From the NCBI GenBank assembly GCA_002423395.1, contig DIVZ01000005.1, positions 382,428 through 446,427 on the forward strand: DNA of 64,000 nt, read 5' to 3'. The DNA comes from Eubacteriaceae bacterium UBA6119. Lineage in GTDB: Bacteria; Bacillota; Clostridia; Eubacteriales; UBA1433. The notes beneath the pieces were generated by a model. It worked only from the letters and a program-made list of their open reading frames with translations. It made no database searches and had not been told where the DNA came from. Each line of letters starts with the position of its first letter. Position 1 is the first letter of the stretch. A program made the position numbers and the translations under genes. Shown here one piece after another: positions 42,414 to 51,624 of this stretch.

Positions 42414-42947
42414 CTAATTTATATAAAAATTTTTTAGAGACTTTTTAAAGTTTCTGGCAATTTCTTTTCCGCAAGAATTGGTTATAATTCTTTTATTAGA
42501 TACGTCCAAGAGCGCTAACCGAAATTCTGTCCAGCCGTGCAAAGAAAATTTAAAATTTTTTCTAAAAGAAAGCTTCGCGGTTTCTTTTAAAACATCTTGC
42601 TGCGGACTTTCAGTTATTATAACCATTGATATATATGAAAACATATGTTCGTTATGAGGTTTGATTTTTGTTAAAGAATAATTTATTGCTTCAGAAAATA
42701 ATTTTTTTAAAGTTTCTGCATCCAAATTCTCGCAGATTATAAAATAAACATATTCGTTAGTTTCGGCAGCCCACAATTTTGCTTTTTTTGTTAAGAAGTA
42801 TTTTTCTCCGCGCGAATGGAATTCAGCGATTGCATTATACGATATACCGTTGATTGTAACGTCATTCTCTACAGTGAAATAACTTAAATATGTTCTAATA
42901 AGTTTATCGAATACTTCCTGTTTAGTTAGTCCAATTTCGTCTGACAT
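42414..42947 (-). CDS. Uncharacterised protein, first gene of the cstA operon
   Basis: 177 aa, not recognised. No signal peptide or membrane helix; mixed alpha/beta, with aromatic-rich strands (NEYVYFIICENL, HMFSYISMVIITE) and a basic C terminus (SCGKEIARNFKKSLKNFY). SD GGTGG lies upstream of the ATG. Its position 10 nt before cstA suggests a cytosolic partner or regulator of the transporter; no function is assigned. Confidence 0.7.
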   Translation of the reverse strand: MSDEIGLTKQEVFDKLIRTYLSYFTVENDVTINGISYNAIAEFHSRGEKYFLTKKAKLWAAETNEYVYFIICENLDAETLKKLFSEAINYSLTKIKPHNEHMFSYISMVIITESPQQDVLKETAKLSFRKNFKFSLHGWTEFRLALLDVSNKRIITNSCGKEIARNFKKSLKNFYIN

Positions 42948-42994
42948 AAGCCACCATTACTAAATTGAATAATATTTATTTATGAATTAAAATT

Positions 42995-43023
42995 ATTATA
43001 AACCTTTATTAAGAAAATGTTAA
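42995..43023 (-). promoter_or_regulatory. Promoter of the cstA operon
   Basis: Minus strand: -35 TTAACA (43018-43023), 17-nt spacer, -10 TATAAT (42995-43000). Confidence 0.6.
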
Positions 43024-43213
43024 GTATTTTTTATTAAATTATATAGTTTTTTTTTTATCAATATGTATATATATGTGATTTTGCATAAATATTTGTTTAA
43101 TTATCTCATTATATAAGTAAATATATTGTGATATTATGTCGTAAATTTAAATATTTTGATTTCCAAAATAAATATCAATCATATGATGTTATTGGAAGGG
43201 AATCAATTTAGAT

Positions 43214-43711
43214 ATGAAGAAAATAAAATCCAATATAAAAAATTATAAAAATATGATCGGTTCAGGCAAAGCTGACGCAATGGCTTTTATACGGGGAGGC
43301 GCAGACAATAAGAATTTGTTCGGAACGGCAAGCTTTACTCAAAAACTAAACGGTGTTCTTGTGACGACAGAAGTGTTTAATCTGCCTGCAGATCAACAAT
43401 ATGGAGGCGCTTTTCACGGATATCATATTCATACAGGAAGCAGATGCATTGGGAATGAACAAGATGAATTTGCAGACACAGGCGGGCATTATAATCCTAA
43501 AAATTATCCGCACCCTTATCACGCTGGAGACATGCCGCCGCTTCTTTCAAATAACGGATATGCGTACTCGTCGTTTCTTACCAACAGATTTGATGTAGCA
43601 GATATTATAGGAAGAACGGTAATAATTCACGCAGACGCTGACGATTTTACAACGCAGCCGTCAGGAAATTCGGGCAAAAAAATAGCCTGCGGAGAAATTG
43701 TTAAAATATAA
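43214..43711 (+). CDS. Cu/Zn superoxide dismutase-like protein without signal peptide
   Basis: 165 aa. Copper ligands His71, His73, His92 and His139; zinc ligands His92, His100, His103, Asp106; disulfide pair Cys78-Cys159. Motifs FHGYHIHTG, DTGGHYNP, HPYHAGDMPPL and IIHADADDF. The active-site Arg of eukaryotic SOD1 (Arg143) is Lys156 here (GNSGKKIACG). There is no signal peptide or lipobox, so it appears cytosolic, whereas bacterial SodC is normally exported. Monocistronic, GGAAGG before the ATG, own terminator. Confidence 0.9.
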   Translation: MKKIKSNIKNYKNMIGSGKADAMAFIRGGADNKNLFGTASFTQKLNGVLVTTEVFNLPADQQYGGAFHGYHIHTGSRCIGNEQDEFADTGGHYNPKNYPHPYHAGDMPPLLSNNGYAYSSFLTNRFDVADIIGRTVIIHADADDFTTQPSGNSGKKIACGEIVKI

Positions 43712-43730
43712 AGATATTTCGCTTCTTTGC

Positions 43731-43764
43731 AAATAAGCCTTCATTTTTGAAGGCTTATTTATTT
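43731..43764 (+). terminator. Terminator of the SOD gene
   Basis: AAATAAGCCTTCA (43731-43743) pairs with TGAAGGCTTATTT (43748-43760), loop TTTT. Confidence 0.9.
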
Positions 43765-43845
43765 CACATATAATTTTTAGTCACATATACTGCAATAGAA
43801 TTTAACTGAGGTTAAAGGTTTATTTGGCAGGAGGTAATTTTAAAG

Positions 43846-44853
43846 GTGAAAATTATTCTTAAAATCTTTATTGTTTTATTAATACTTATTACACTTTCAT
43901 TTACGCTGATTTCGTGCGCAGGCAAACAAAGCGGCGAGCTGAAAGAGATTAAACTTACGGAAGTTACACGCAGCGTTTTTTACGCGCCGCAATATGCCGC
44001 GCTGGCGCTGGGCTATTTTGAAGACGAAGGATTAAAAGTTGAACTTACAACTTCGGCAGGCGCAGACAAGGTAACTGCGGCAGTGCTGTCGGGTGAGGCT
44101 GACATAGGATTTTGCGGACCGGAATCGACCGTCTATGTATACAATGAAGGAAAACAAAACTATATTATAACATTTGCTCAGCTTACAAAACGAGACGGCT
44201 CTTTTTTAGTTGCAAGACAGCCTGATCCCAATTTTACATTTGATAAACTAAGAGGCAAATACATCATTGGCGGAAGAAAAGGCGGAATGCCCGAAATGAG
44301 CTTGGAATGGGTATTAAGAGAAAACGGACTTGAGCCAGGGGTGGACGTCACCGTAGATACGAGCATACAATTCGCAGCTATGACGGGGGCTTTCCTGCAG
44401 GGAACAGGGGATTATGTAACGCTGTTTGAACCGGCTGCGCTTGCCGTTGAAAAACAAGGCAAAGGCTATATTGTAGCTTCAATAGGCAAAGAAAGCGGAG
44501 TTGTGCCCTACACTTGCTATAATGCAACAAAAGATTATATAGAGCAAAATCCCGATGTTATCCAGGCGTTTACAAACGGATTATACAAAGGAATGAAGTG
44601 GGTTGAAAAAAGTTCTCCTCAAAAAATAGCGGAAGCAATACACCCGTATTTTCCGGATATGAGCATAGAAGATTTAACAAAGGTTGTTCAAAGATATAAA
44701 GACCAGGATTCGTGGAATGCAGATCCTACTCTTACGAAAGAATCTTATGAACATATGCTTGACATAGTTATCCGCGCGGGGATACTAACCGATAATGACA
44801 GAGTGCCTTATGAAACATTATTTAATCCGTCATTTGCTCAAAAGGTGAAATAA
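43846..44853 (+). CDS. ABC transporter substrate-binding lipoprotein (SsuA/NMT1-like)
   Basis: 335 aa from GTG 43846 (AGGAGG 11 nt upstream). Lipoprotein signal with lipobox LISC (Cys24). NMT1/SsuA fold: FYAPQYAALALGYFEDEGLKVEL, SGEADIGFCGPEST, GRKGGMPEMSLEW and DYVTLFEPAALAVEKQG. Relatives bind sulfonates, nitrate, thiamine pyrimidine or riboflavin. No TPP or FMN riboswitch is visible upstream. First gene of a three-gene importer operon; a sulfonate or pyrimidine precursor is the likely cargo. Confidence 0.9.
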   Translation: MKIILKIFIVLLILITLSFTLISCAGKQSGELKEIKLTEVTRSVFYAPQYAALALGYFEDEGLKVELTTSAGADKVTAAVLSGEADIGFCGPESTVYVYNEGKQNYIITFAQLTKRDGSFLVARQPDPNFTFDKLRGKYIIGGRKGGMPEMSLEWVLRENGLEPGVDVTVDTSIQFAAMTGAFLQGTGDYVTLFEPAALAVEKQGKGYIVASIGKESGVVPYTCYNATKDYIEQNPDVIQAFTNGLYKGMKWVEKSSPQKIAEAIHPYFPDMSIEDLTKVVQRYKDQDSWNADPTLTKESYEHMLDIVIRAGILTDNDRVPYETLFNPSFAQKVK

Positions 44854-44875
44854 AAAAACAAATATAGGTGATGAT

Positions 44876-45625
44876 GTGAGCGAGCTTGTAAAAATAAGCA
44901 ATTTATCAAAAACATATTTTGATAATAACGGCATGACTATGGCTGTGAAAAATTTTACAGCTACAATTAAAAAAGGCGAATTTGTTGCTCTTATAGGACC
45001 AAGCGGTTGCGGCAAAAGCACTATACTGTCAATATTATCAGGACTGCTTGAAAAGACGAGCGGTGAGATTGAATATTCAAAAGACATAAAAATAGGCTAT
45101 ATGCTGCAGAGCGACCAGCTTTTTAACTGGAGAACAGTTTATAAAAATGCAGTACTTGGTCTTGAAGTGCAGCGAATGATGAATAAAGAGAATATAAGCC
45201 GTGTGGAAAAAATGCTTATGGAATACGGGCTTTATGAATTTAAAAACCATTATCCCAATCAGCTGTCGGGAGGAATGAAACAGCGGGCGGCATTGATACG
45301 CACGCTTGCTGTTTCTCCTGATTTGCTGCTTTTAGACGAACCTTTTTCTGCGCTTGATTATCAAAGCAGGATTGCTGTGAGCGATGATATTTTCAGAAAA
45401 ATAAGGAAAGAAGAAAAGACTGTTATTATGGTAAGCCATGATATAAATGAAGCAATAAGCGCATCAGACAGAGTAATTGTACTCACAAAAAGGCCAGCTG
45501 AAATTAAAAGTATTTATGAAATAAATTTAAATACAAATTCCGACAGCTTAATTGAAAAAAGAAAAGCGCCGGAATTTTCGCAATACTTTAATATGATTTG
45601 GGGAGATTTAGATATTCATGTTTGA
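44876..45625 (+). CDS. ABC transporter ATP-binding protein (SsuB/NrtD-like)
   Basis: 249 aa from GTG 44876 with AGGTG 5 nt upstream. Walker A GPSGCGKST, Q-loop LQSDQLFNW, signature LSGGMKQR, Walker B LLLLDEPF and H-loop VSHD. Drives the permease encoded next, with which it overlaps by 8 nt. Confidence 0.95.
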   Translation: MSELVKISNLSKTYFDNNGMTMAVKNFTATIKKGEFVALIGPSGCGKSTILSILSGLLEKTSGEIEYSKDIKIGYMLQSDQLFNWRTVYKNAVLGLEVQRMMNKENISRVEKMLMEYGLYEFKNHYPNQLSGGMKQRAALIRTLAVSPDLLLLDEPFSALDYQSRIAVSDDIFRKIRKEEKTVIMVSHDINEAISASDRVIVLTKRPAEIKSIYEINLNTNSDSLIEKRKAPEFSQYFNMIWGDLDIHV

Positions 45626-46421
45626 TGAAATAACTAGATATAAGTATAAGCAATTTTTATCTGAAGAAAAAAAGCACAAGAGAAAAATATTCGCGGCTAA
45701 GATAACAATTCTTATTTTATTTATATTGTTTTGGGAATTATCTGCAAGAATAGGGCTTTCCGATCCGTTTTTAACATCCAGTCCCAGCGCGATTGTAAAG
45801 ACGATAATAAATTTGATAAAAAGCAATGCATTATTTATACATATTATAGTAACTACCGCTGAAACGCTTATAGGCTTTTTTGTAGGCACAGCGCTGGGTG
45901 TTGCTATTGCATCAATCTTATGGTATTTTCCTACAGCCAGCAAAGTATGCGAACCCTATTTAATAACTTTAAACGCGCTTCCCAAAATTGCACTAGGTCC
46001 GATAATAATAGTTTGGGCAGGCGCAAATTACAGCGCTATTATTTTCATGACTCTTTTAATTTCGTTAATAGTAACCATAATAAGCGTATACGGTTCATTT
46101 ACAACGGCAGACAATGAAAAACTTACTCTGATGAAGACTTTTAATGCAACCCGGATTCAGATGCTTACAAAAGTTGTGCTTCCTTGGTCGGTTCCCGGTA
46201 TTTTTAATGCGTTGAAGATTAATGTGGGAATGTCTTGGGTGGGAGTTATTATGGGTGAATTCTTGGTATCAAAAGCAGGGCTTGGCTATCTTATAATATA
46301 TGGAAGCAATGTCTTTAATTTAAGCCTTGTTATGACGGGAGTTTTGCTGCTTGCCGTAATTGCGGCTCTTATGTATTTCGTAGTGGCTTTTTTTGAGAGA
46401 AAAGCTATGAAAAACAGATAA
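45618..46421 (+). CDS. ABC transporter permease (SsuC-like)
   Basis: 267 aa, six membrane helices, BPD-type permease. The EAA-loop region FNATRIQMLTKVVLPWSVPGIFNALKINVGMSW docks the ATPase. N-terminal cytosolic stretch rich in Lys. The start overlaps the ATPase gene end, giving coupled translation. No clear terminator follows before the polysaccharide promoter. Confidence 0.94.
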   Translation: MFDEITRYKYKQFLSEEKKHKRKIFAAKITILILFILFWELSARIGLSDPFLTSSPSAIVKTIINLIKSNALFIHIIVTTAETLIGFFVGTALGVAIASILWYFPTASKVCEPYLITLNALPKIALGPIIIVWAGANYSAIIFMTLLISLIVTIISVYGSFTTADNEKLTLMKTFNATRIQMLTKVVLPWSVPGIFNALKINVGMSWVGVIMGEFLVSKAGLGYLIIYGSNVFNLSLVMTGVLLLAVIAALMYFVVAFFERKAMKNR

Positions 46422-46487
46422 GTATATATTTTAAAATATGTGCTATAATACAGTTTATCAATTATAAGATTAATGGAATAAAAATCC

Positions 46488-46516
46488 TTGTATTAGATTT
46501 TGTTGTAATATATAAT
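46488..46516 (+). promoter_or_regulatory. Promoter of the polysaccharide cluster
   Basis: -35 TTGTAT 46488-46493, 17-nt spacer, -10 TATAAT 46511-46516, about 58 nt before the first ATG. Confidence 0.6.
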
Positions 46517-46574
46517 GTTATAAGTTTAATAAAAATACTAATCAATCGTTTTAGTTTAGGAATAATCTTTATAT

Positions 46575-48428
46575 ATGAATAAATTGGGAAGAAATAAAAA
46601 ATACGTAGTTCTTTTAATAGATATTTTTATATGTACTTTAGTATATGCATTCTCTTATATTATTGCCGACGATAAGTTTAATTTAACATATCTTAAGCAG
46701 TTTTCTTTTTATGTTCCGTTTATTATTGCAAATGTTTTATTCATTTGCGTTTTTCTGATCTTTGACATTTACAATATAATCTGGAGTTATATTAATGTTA
46801 AAGAGCTGTTCAACATAATAATTGCTTGTCTTATATCAACATCAATATTTGTCATTATTGTTTATTTATTTGAATTGCATATCAGACTCAGGTCGTGCCT
46901 TTTATTTGCTGCGACATTTACCCTAAGCGTAGTATTGTCAAGGTCGGCGTATTATCTTTTAAGGCATTCGCTGTTTAAATACAAAAATATCGTTAAAAAA
47001 AGACTGCTGATTGTAGGGGGCGGAGAAGCATGCAATATTTTGCTGAGGGAGATCTGGCAGAATAAAAGAAATGAATTTCTTCCCATAGGAATAGTAGATG
47101 ACGAAAAAGTAAAACAAGGAAGAAATATACTGGGAGTAAAAATACTTGGAAACACGAAACAGATTAAACAAATCGTAGAAGCGCACGAAGTTGAAACTAT
47201 TATTTTCTGCATTGTAAATATTTCCGATAAAAAAAGAAAAGAAATCCTGGATTTATGCATGGAAGTGTGTACGGATGTTAAAATAATTCCGGGAGTATAC
47301 AACAGCTTGGTTTCTGTAAACGGAAACGGTATTTTCCCTAAACTTAAAAACGTTACTATGGAAGATCTGCTTTTCAGAGATTCTATAAATATTTTAGAAA
47401 ATCAGGATATAAGCTATATCAAAGAAAAGATAGTAATGATTACCGGCGGAGGCGGCAGCATAGGCAGCGAACTTTGCATGCAGATTGCAAAACTTAATCC
47501 GAAAAAATTAATTATTTGCGATATATATGAAAACAATGTATATTCTCTTGAGCAGAAGTTAAAAAGGCAATACGCAGAAAAGTTAAATCTTGTAATTGAG
47601 ATTGCTTCAGTAAGAGACAATAAAAAGATAGAACTGCTTATTAGAAATTATAGTCCGCAGGTTATTTTTCATGCGGCAGCCCATAAACATGTTCCTCTTA
47701 TGGAAACAAATCCTGAAGAAGCCGTTAAAAATAATGTCGAAGGAACACTTAATATTGTTGCTTCGGCGCAGAAATACGGAGTCGAGAAATTTGTTTTAAT
47801 ATCAACGGATAAAGCAGTAAATCCGACAAATGTAATGGGCGCGACTAAACGCGTATGTGAAAAAATTGTATTAGCAGCATCTTCGAAAAGCAAAAAAACA
47901 GTTTTTTCTGCAGTAAGATTCGGCAATGTGCTCGGATCAAGCGGTTCTGTTATTCCATTATTTAAAGAGCAGCTTGAAATGGGCGGACCGTTAACGGTTA
48001 CCCATCCGGAAGTCACAAGATATTTTATGACAATACCTGAGGCCGTTTCTTTGGTAATTACGACCGGTCAGCTAGCAAAAGGCGGAGAAATATTTGTTTT
48101 AGACATGGGTACGCCTGTTAAAATTAAAGACCTCGCAGAAAATTTGATAAAACTTGCAGGCAAGGTTCCGCACAGAGACATAGATATTAAATATATAGGG
48201 CTAAGACCGGGTGAAAAGTTATACGAAGAGCTTTTGGTTGACACAGAAGTTCTTACTAAGACTATTTATGACAAAATATTTATTGAGAAATTTGAAGAAA
48301 TAAACAATACACAATTGCAGTCGGATATAAAAGAACTTGTAGATTTTGCAAAAGATAATGACTACATAAAAGTTAAAGAAAAATTAAAGATAATTGTTCC
48401 CGAATATATTGAAACAAAAAATAATTAG
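46575..48428 (+). CDS. Membrane UDP-sugar 4,6-dehydratase (PglF/CapD type)
   Basis: 617 aa. Four N-terminal membrane helices (about 10-120), a Rossmann domain (about 140-260, LLIVGGGEACN), then an SDR dehydratase (about 285-600) with ITGGGGSIGSEL, HAAAHKHVPLME, STDKAVNPTNVMGATKR (Met-x3-Lys instead of Tyr-x3-Lys) and RFGNVLGSSGSV. Converts UDP-GlcNAc to a 4-keto-6-deoxy sugar. First gene of the cluster, coupled in function to the aminotransferase 20 nt downstream. Confidence 0.93.
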   Translation: MNKLGRNKKYVVLLIDIFICTLVYAFSYIIADDKFNLTYLKQFSFYVPFIIANVLFICVFLIFDIYNIIWSYINVKELFNIIIACLISTSIFVIIVYLFELHIRLRSCLLFAATFTLSVVLSRSAYYLLRHSLFKYKNIVKKRLLIVGGGEACNILLREIWQNKRNEFLPIGIVDDEKVKQGRNILGVKILGNTKQIKQIVEAHEVETIIFCIVNISDKKRKEILDLCMEVCTDVKIIPGVYNSLVSVNGNGIFPKLKNVTMEDLLFRDSINILENQDISYIKEKIVMITGGGGSIGSELCMQIAKLNPKKLIICDIYENNVYSLEQKLKRQYAEKLNLVIEIASVRDNKKIELLIRNYSPQVIFHAAAHKHVPLMETNPEEAVKNNVEGTLNIVASAQKYGVEKFVLISTDKAVNPTNVMGATKRVCEKIVLAASSKSKKTVFSAVRFGNVLGSSGSVIPLFKEQLEMGGPLTVTHPEVTRYFMTIPEAVSLVITTGQLAKGGEIFVLDMGTPVKIKDLAENLIKLAGKVPHRDIDIKYIGLRPGEKLYEELLVDTEVLTKTIYDKIFIEKFEEINNTQLQSDIKELVDFAKDNDYIKVKEKLKIIVPEYIETKNN

Positions 48429-48448
48429 GTAAACAGGTAATAATCACA

Positions 48449-49648
48449 ATGTCGAGAAATATTAAATTTTCTCCGCCTGATATAACGCAGGATGAGATTG
48501 ATGAAGTTATTGATACATTAAAATCAGGATGGATAACAACAGGACCTAAAACAAAGTTATTTGAAAAACGTATTGCCCAGTACTGCAATACGTCGAAAGC
48601 TGTTACTCTTAATTCCGCGACTGCATGTATGGAGCTTACTTTAAGACTGCTTGGAATAGGCGCCGGCGACGAAGTAATAACTTGCGCGTATACTTATACC
48701 GCTTCCGCAAGCGTAATAGATCATGTGGGAGCTAAAATTGTACTAACAGACTGCGGCAAAGACTCATTTCATATTGACTATGAAGCAATAGATGCTGCTA
48801 TTACAGAAAAAACAAAAGCGATTATTCCTGTAGATATTGCGGGGGTAATGTGCGATTACGATAAAATATATGAAATACTTGAAAATAAAAAAAATCTTTT
48901 CAAGCCTGCAAATGATATTCAGAAGGCAATAGGAAGAGTTATAATACTCGCCGATGCCGCGCATTCTTTCGGAGCATCATATAAAGGTAAAATGAGCGGA
49001 GAGGCTGCAGATTTTACATCTTTTTCTTTTCATGCGGTAAAGAACATTACCACCGCAGAAGGCGGAGCGGTAACATGGAGAGATATTAACGGGTTTAACA
49101 ATGAAGACATTTATAAGCAATATATGCTGCTTTCGCTTCATGGTCAGGACAAAGACGCACTTGCAAAAACAAAACTCGGCAGCTGGGAATATGATATTAT
49201 AGCTCCGTATTATAAATGCAACATGACAGATATTATGGCATCAATCGGATTAGTGCAATTAAAAAGATACCAGGGTATATTAGAGCGAAGAAAACATATG
49301 ATTTATATGTATAATGATTTATTAAAAGATATAAATATCGGATATTTGATGCACTATACTAAAGATTATTCATCGTCGGGGCACTTATATATGGCTAGAC
49401 TGAAAGGCAGAGATGTTGAATACAGAAACAATATAATAAGCAAATTAGGCCAAATGGGAGTGTCTGCTAACGTTCACTACAAGCCGCTTCCACTTCTTAA
49501 GGCATATAAAAATTTGGGCTTTAAAATGCAGGATTATCCTAGTGCATATGACATGTATAAAAATGAGATTACGCTGCCGTTACATACCCTATTAACGGAT
49601 GATGACATAGAATATATTGCTTATAGTTTGAAAAAAGTTTTAATATAG
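48449..49648 (+). CDS. DegT/DnrJ-type sugar aminotransferase (PglE-like)
   Basis: 399 aa PLP enzyme. SGWITTGPKT, TYTASASVIDHVGA, ADAAHSFGA and the PLP lysine in FSFHAVKNITTAEGG. It follows a 4,6-dehydratase, so it most likely aminates the 4-keto group to give UDP-4-amino-4,6-dideoxy-GlcNAc. An acetyltransferase of the PglD type is not present nearby, so the product may stay a free amine. Confidence 0.9.
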   Translation: MSRNIKFSPPDITQDEIDEVIDTLKSGWITTGPKTKLFEKRIAQYCNTSKAVTLNSATACMELTLRLLGIGAGDEVITCAYTYTASASVIDHVGAKIVLTDCGKDSFHIDYEAIDAAITEKTKAIIPVDIAGVMCDYDKIYEILENKKNLFKPANDIQKAIGRVIILADAAHSFGASYKGKMSGEAADFTSFSFHAVKNITTAEGGAVTWRDINGFNNEDIYKQYMLLSLHGQDKDALAKTKLGSWEYDIIAPYYKCNMTDIMASIGLVQLKRYQGILERRKHMIYMYNDLLKDINIGYLMHYTKDYSSSGHLYMARLKGRDVEYRNNIISKLGQMGVSANVHYKPLPLLKAYKNLGFKMQDYPSAYDMYKNEITLPLHTLLTDDDIEYIAYSLKKVLI

Positions 49649-49676
49649 TCGGGCAAAATAACAGAGGTAATTAAAT

Positions 49677-50336
49677 TTGAAAGCTGCTGATAATTTAAAT
49701 CCGCTTGATGTAAACAGAATACTTGAAAGAAAGAAGGGTCAGCTGATACTGAAAAGATTATTTGATATTATAGTATCATCGCTGGGGATTATTATATTAA
49801 GCCCTTTTTTATTATTAACAGCAGTAACAATAAAACTTGATTCAAAAGGCCCTGTTTTCTTTAAGCAAACTAGAGTGGGTAAAGACGAAAAACAATTTAA
49901 TATATATAAATTCAGAACAATGGTGACAGACGCGGAAAAACAAGGAATGCAAATAACAGTAGGCGATGATCCGAGGATAACAAAAATAGGCAGGTTTTTA
50001 AGAAAGTATAAGCTAGATGAGTTCCCGCAGCTGTTCAACGTTTTTATAGGAAATATGTCATTTGTCGGGCCCAGACCTGAAGTTCCTAAGTATATTGCGC
50101 TGTATGACAGCAAACAAAAAAGCATATTAAAAGTTAGACCCGGCATTACAGAGGAAGCGTCTATAAAATACAAAGATGAAAGTGAAATACTTGCGAAAAG
50201 CAGCTGCCCGGAAAAAACATATATAGAAGAAATAATGCCGAAAAAGATTGAGCTTAATTTAAATTATATTAAAAATATTTCATTGCTTTATGACATAAGC
50301 TTAATGCTGAAAACAATTTTTTCTATTAATAAATAA
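49677..50336 (+). CDS. Minimal phosphoglycosyl transferase (PglC/WcaJ catalytic domain)
   Basis: 219 aa from TTG 49677 (AGAGGT 8 nt upstream). A single N-terminal re-entrant hydrophobic segment (RLFDIIVSSLGIIILSPFLLLTA), then FFKQTRVGKD, KFRTM, LDEFPQLFNVFIGNMSFVGPRP. It lacks the four-helix and CoA-binding parts of WbaP. Transfers a sugar phosphate to undecaprenyl phosphate, starting the repeat unit. Confidence 0.93.
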   Translation: MKAADNLNPLDVNRILERKKGQLILKRLFDIIVSSLGIIILSPFLLLTAVTIKLDSKGPVFFKQTRVGKDEKQFNIYKFRTMVTDAEKQGMQITVGDDPRITKIGRFLRKYKLDEFPQLFNVFIGNMSFVGPRPEVPKYIALYDSKQKSILKVRPGITEEASIKYKDESEILAKSSCPEKTYIEEIMPKKIELNLNYIKNISLLYDISLMLKTIFSINK

Positions 50337-50371
50337 TAAAGATTTACAGCAGATTTTAAAGGAAAATATAA

Positions 50372-51613
50372 ATGAAAGAAAGCGTTTGGATTATAAATCA
50401 TTTTGCCATACCTCCCTCAATGGGCGGGCTTGTACGGCATACTTATTTTTCAAAATATCTTATACAAAAGGGATATGAAGTAAAAATATTTACATCCAGC
50501 AAGATACACAATACAAATATTAATATGATAGAAGATGACTCTCTTTATAAAGAAATTGAATTAGAAGGGACAAAATATACTTTTATAAAATCAGGCAATT
50601 ATACAAATAACGGTTTAGCCAGAATAAAAAATTTATTTGAGTTTCCGATGAATTTAGGAAAGACTGTAAAGAGATTTAATAGCCCCGATATTATTTACAC
50701 TTCATCGCCTGACATTTTTACGGCATATAAGTCAATAAACATTGCACGTAAATTTAATGTTCCGTGCATAACCGAAATAAGAGATTTATGGCCGGAATCT
50801 ATTATATGCTATAATAAAATATCAAAAAATAATCCTGCCATTAAAATTTTATTCAGGCTTGAAAAAAGCATATACAAAAAATCTGATGCTTTGATTTTTA
50901 CTATGGAAGGCGGCAAAGATTATATTATTGAAAAAGGGTGGGACAAGGTTGTCGAGTTAAAAAAGATATATAATATAAATAACGGCATTGATATAAAAGA
51001 ATTTAAATATAATAAAGACAATTATATAATAAATGACGATGATTTAAATGATACAGATAAATTTAAAATAATATATACAGGTTCTATAAGAAAAGTTAAT
51101 AATTTAATCGCGATAATTAATACAGCAAAATATTTGCAGAATGAAAATTATCAAGATATAATCTTTATTATATATGGAGACGGCATCGAGAAAAATGATT
51201 TAATTAAACGATGTTGCGATGAGAATATAGGCAATGTAGTATTTAAAGGAAGAGTTGAGAAAAAGCATATACCATATATATTATCAAAAGCGGATTTAAA
51301 TTTATATCACTGGATGCAGACTCCTTTGATGCGTTTCGGGAGCAGCGGCAATAAGCTTTTTGATTATCTTGCAAGCGGAAAACCGATATTATCTACAGTT
51401 AATTCAAAATATGATATTATTGCGAAAAACAATGCAGGGATGATTTCTAAAGATCAAACCCCCTGTGAAATTGCAAAAACTATTTTAAAGGTGTATAATG
51501 CTTCGAACAAAGAATACACGGTGCTTTGCAATAATGCATTGAATTTGGCGAAAGACTTTGATTATGAAACATTGACTGATAAATTGATAAGCATTATAGA
51601 AAATATCATATAA
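50372..51613 (+). CDS. Glycosyltransferase family 4 (WbuB-like)
   Basis: 413 aa. GT-B fold: N-terminal NHFAIPPSMGGLVRHTYFSKYL and EIRDLWPESI, C-terminal IIYTGSIRKVNNL, GDGIEKNDL and FGSSGNKLFDYLASGKPIL. The DLWPES motif is typical of WbuB/CapM-like enzymes. Cytosolic face; adds one sugar to the lipid-linked unit. SD AAAGGAA upstream. Confidence 0.9.
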   Translation: MKESVWIINHFAIPPSMGGLVRHTYFSKYLIQKGYEVKIFTSSKIHNTNINMIEDDSLYKEIELEGTKYTFIKSGNYTNNGLARIKNLFEFPMNLGKTVKRFNSPDIIYTSSPDIFTAYKSINIARKFNVPCITEIRDLWPESIICYNKISKNNPAIKILFRLEKSIYKKSDALIFTMEGGKDYIIEKGWDKVVELKKIYNINNGIDIKEFKYNKDNYIINDDDLNDTDKFKIIYTGSIRKVNNLIAIINTAKYLQNENYQDIIFIIYGDGIEKNDLIKRCCDENIGNVVFKGRVEKKHIPYILSKADLNLYHWMQTPLMRFGSSGNKLFDYLASGKPILSTVNSKYDIIAKNNAGMISKDQTPCEIAKTILKVYNASNKEYTVLCNNALNLAKDFDYETLTDKLISIIENII

Positions 51614-51624
51614 AGAGGTTTATT

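Noticed and set aside
43740..43845. TPP riboswitch before the NMT1/SsuA-type importer
   Set aside because: None of the conserved TPP aptamer segments is present; the main structure is the SOD terminator.
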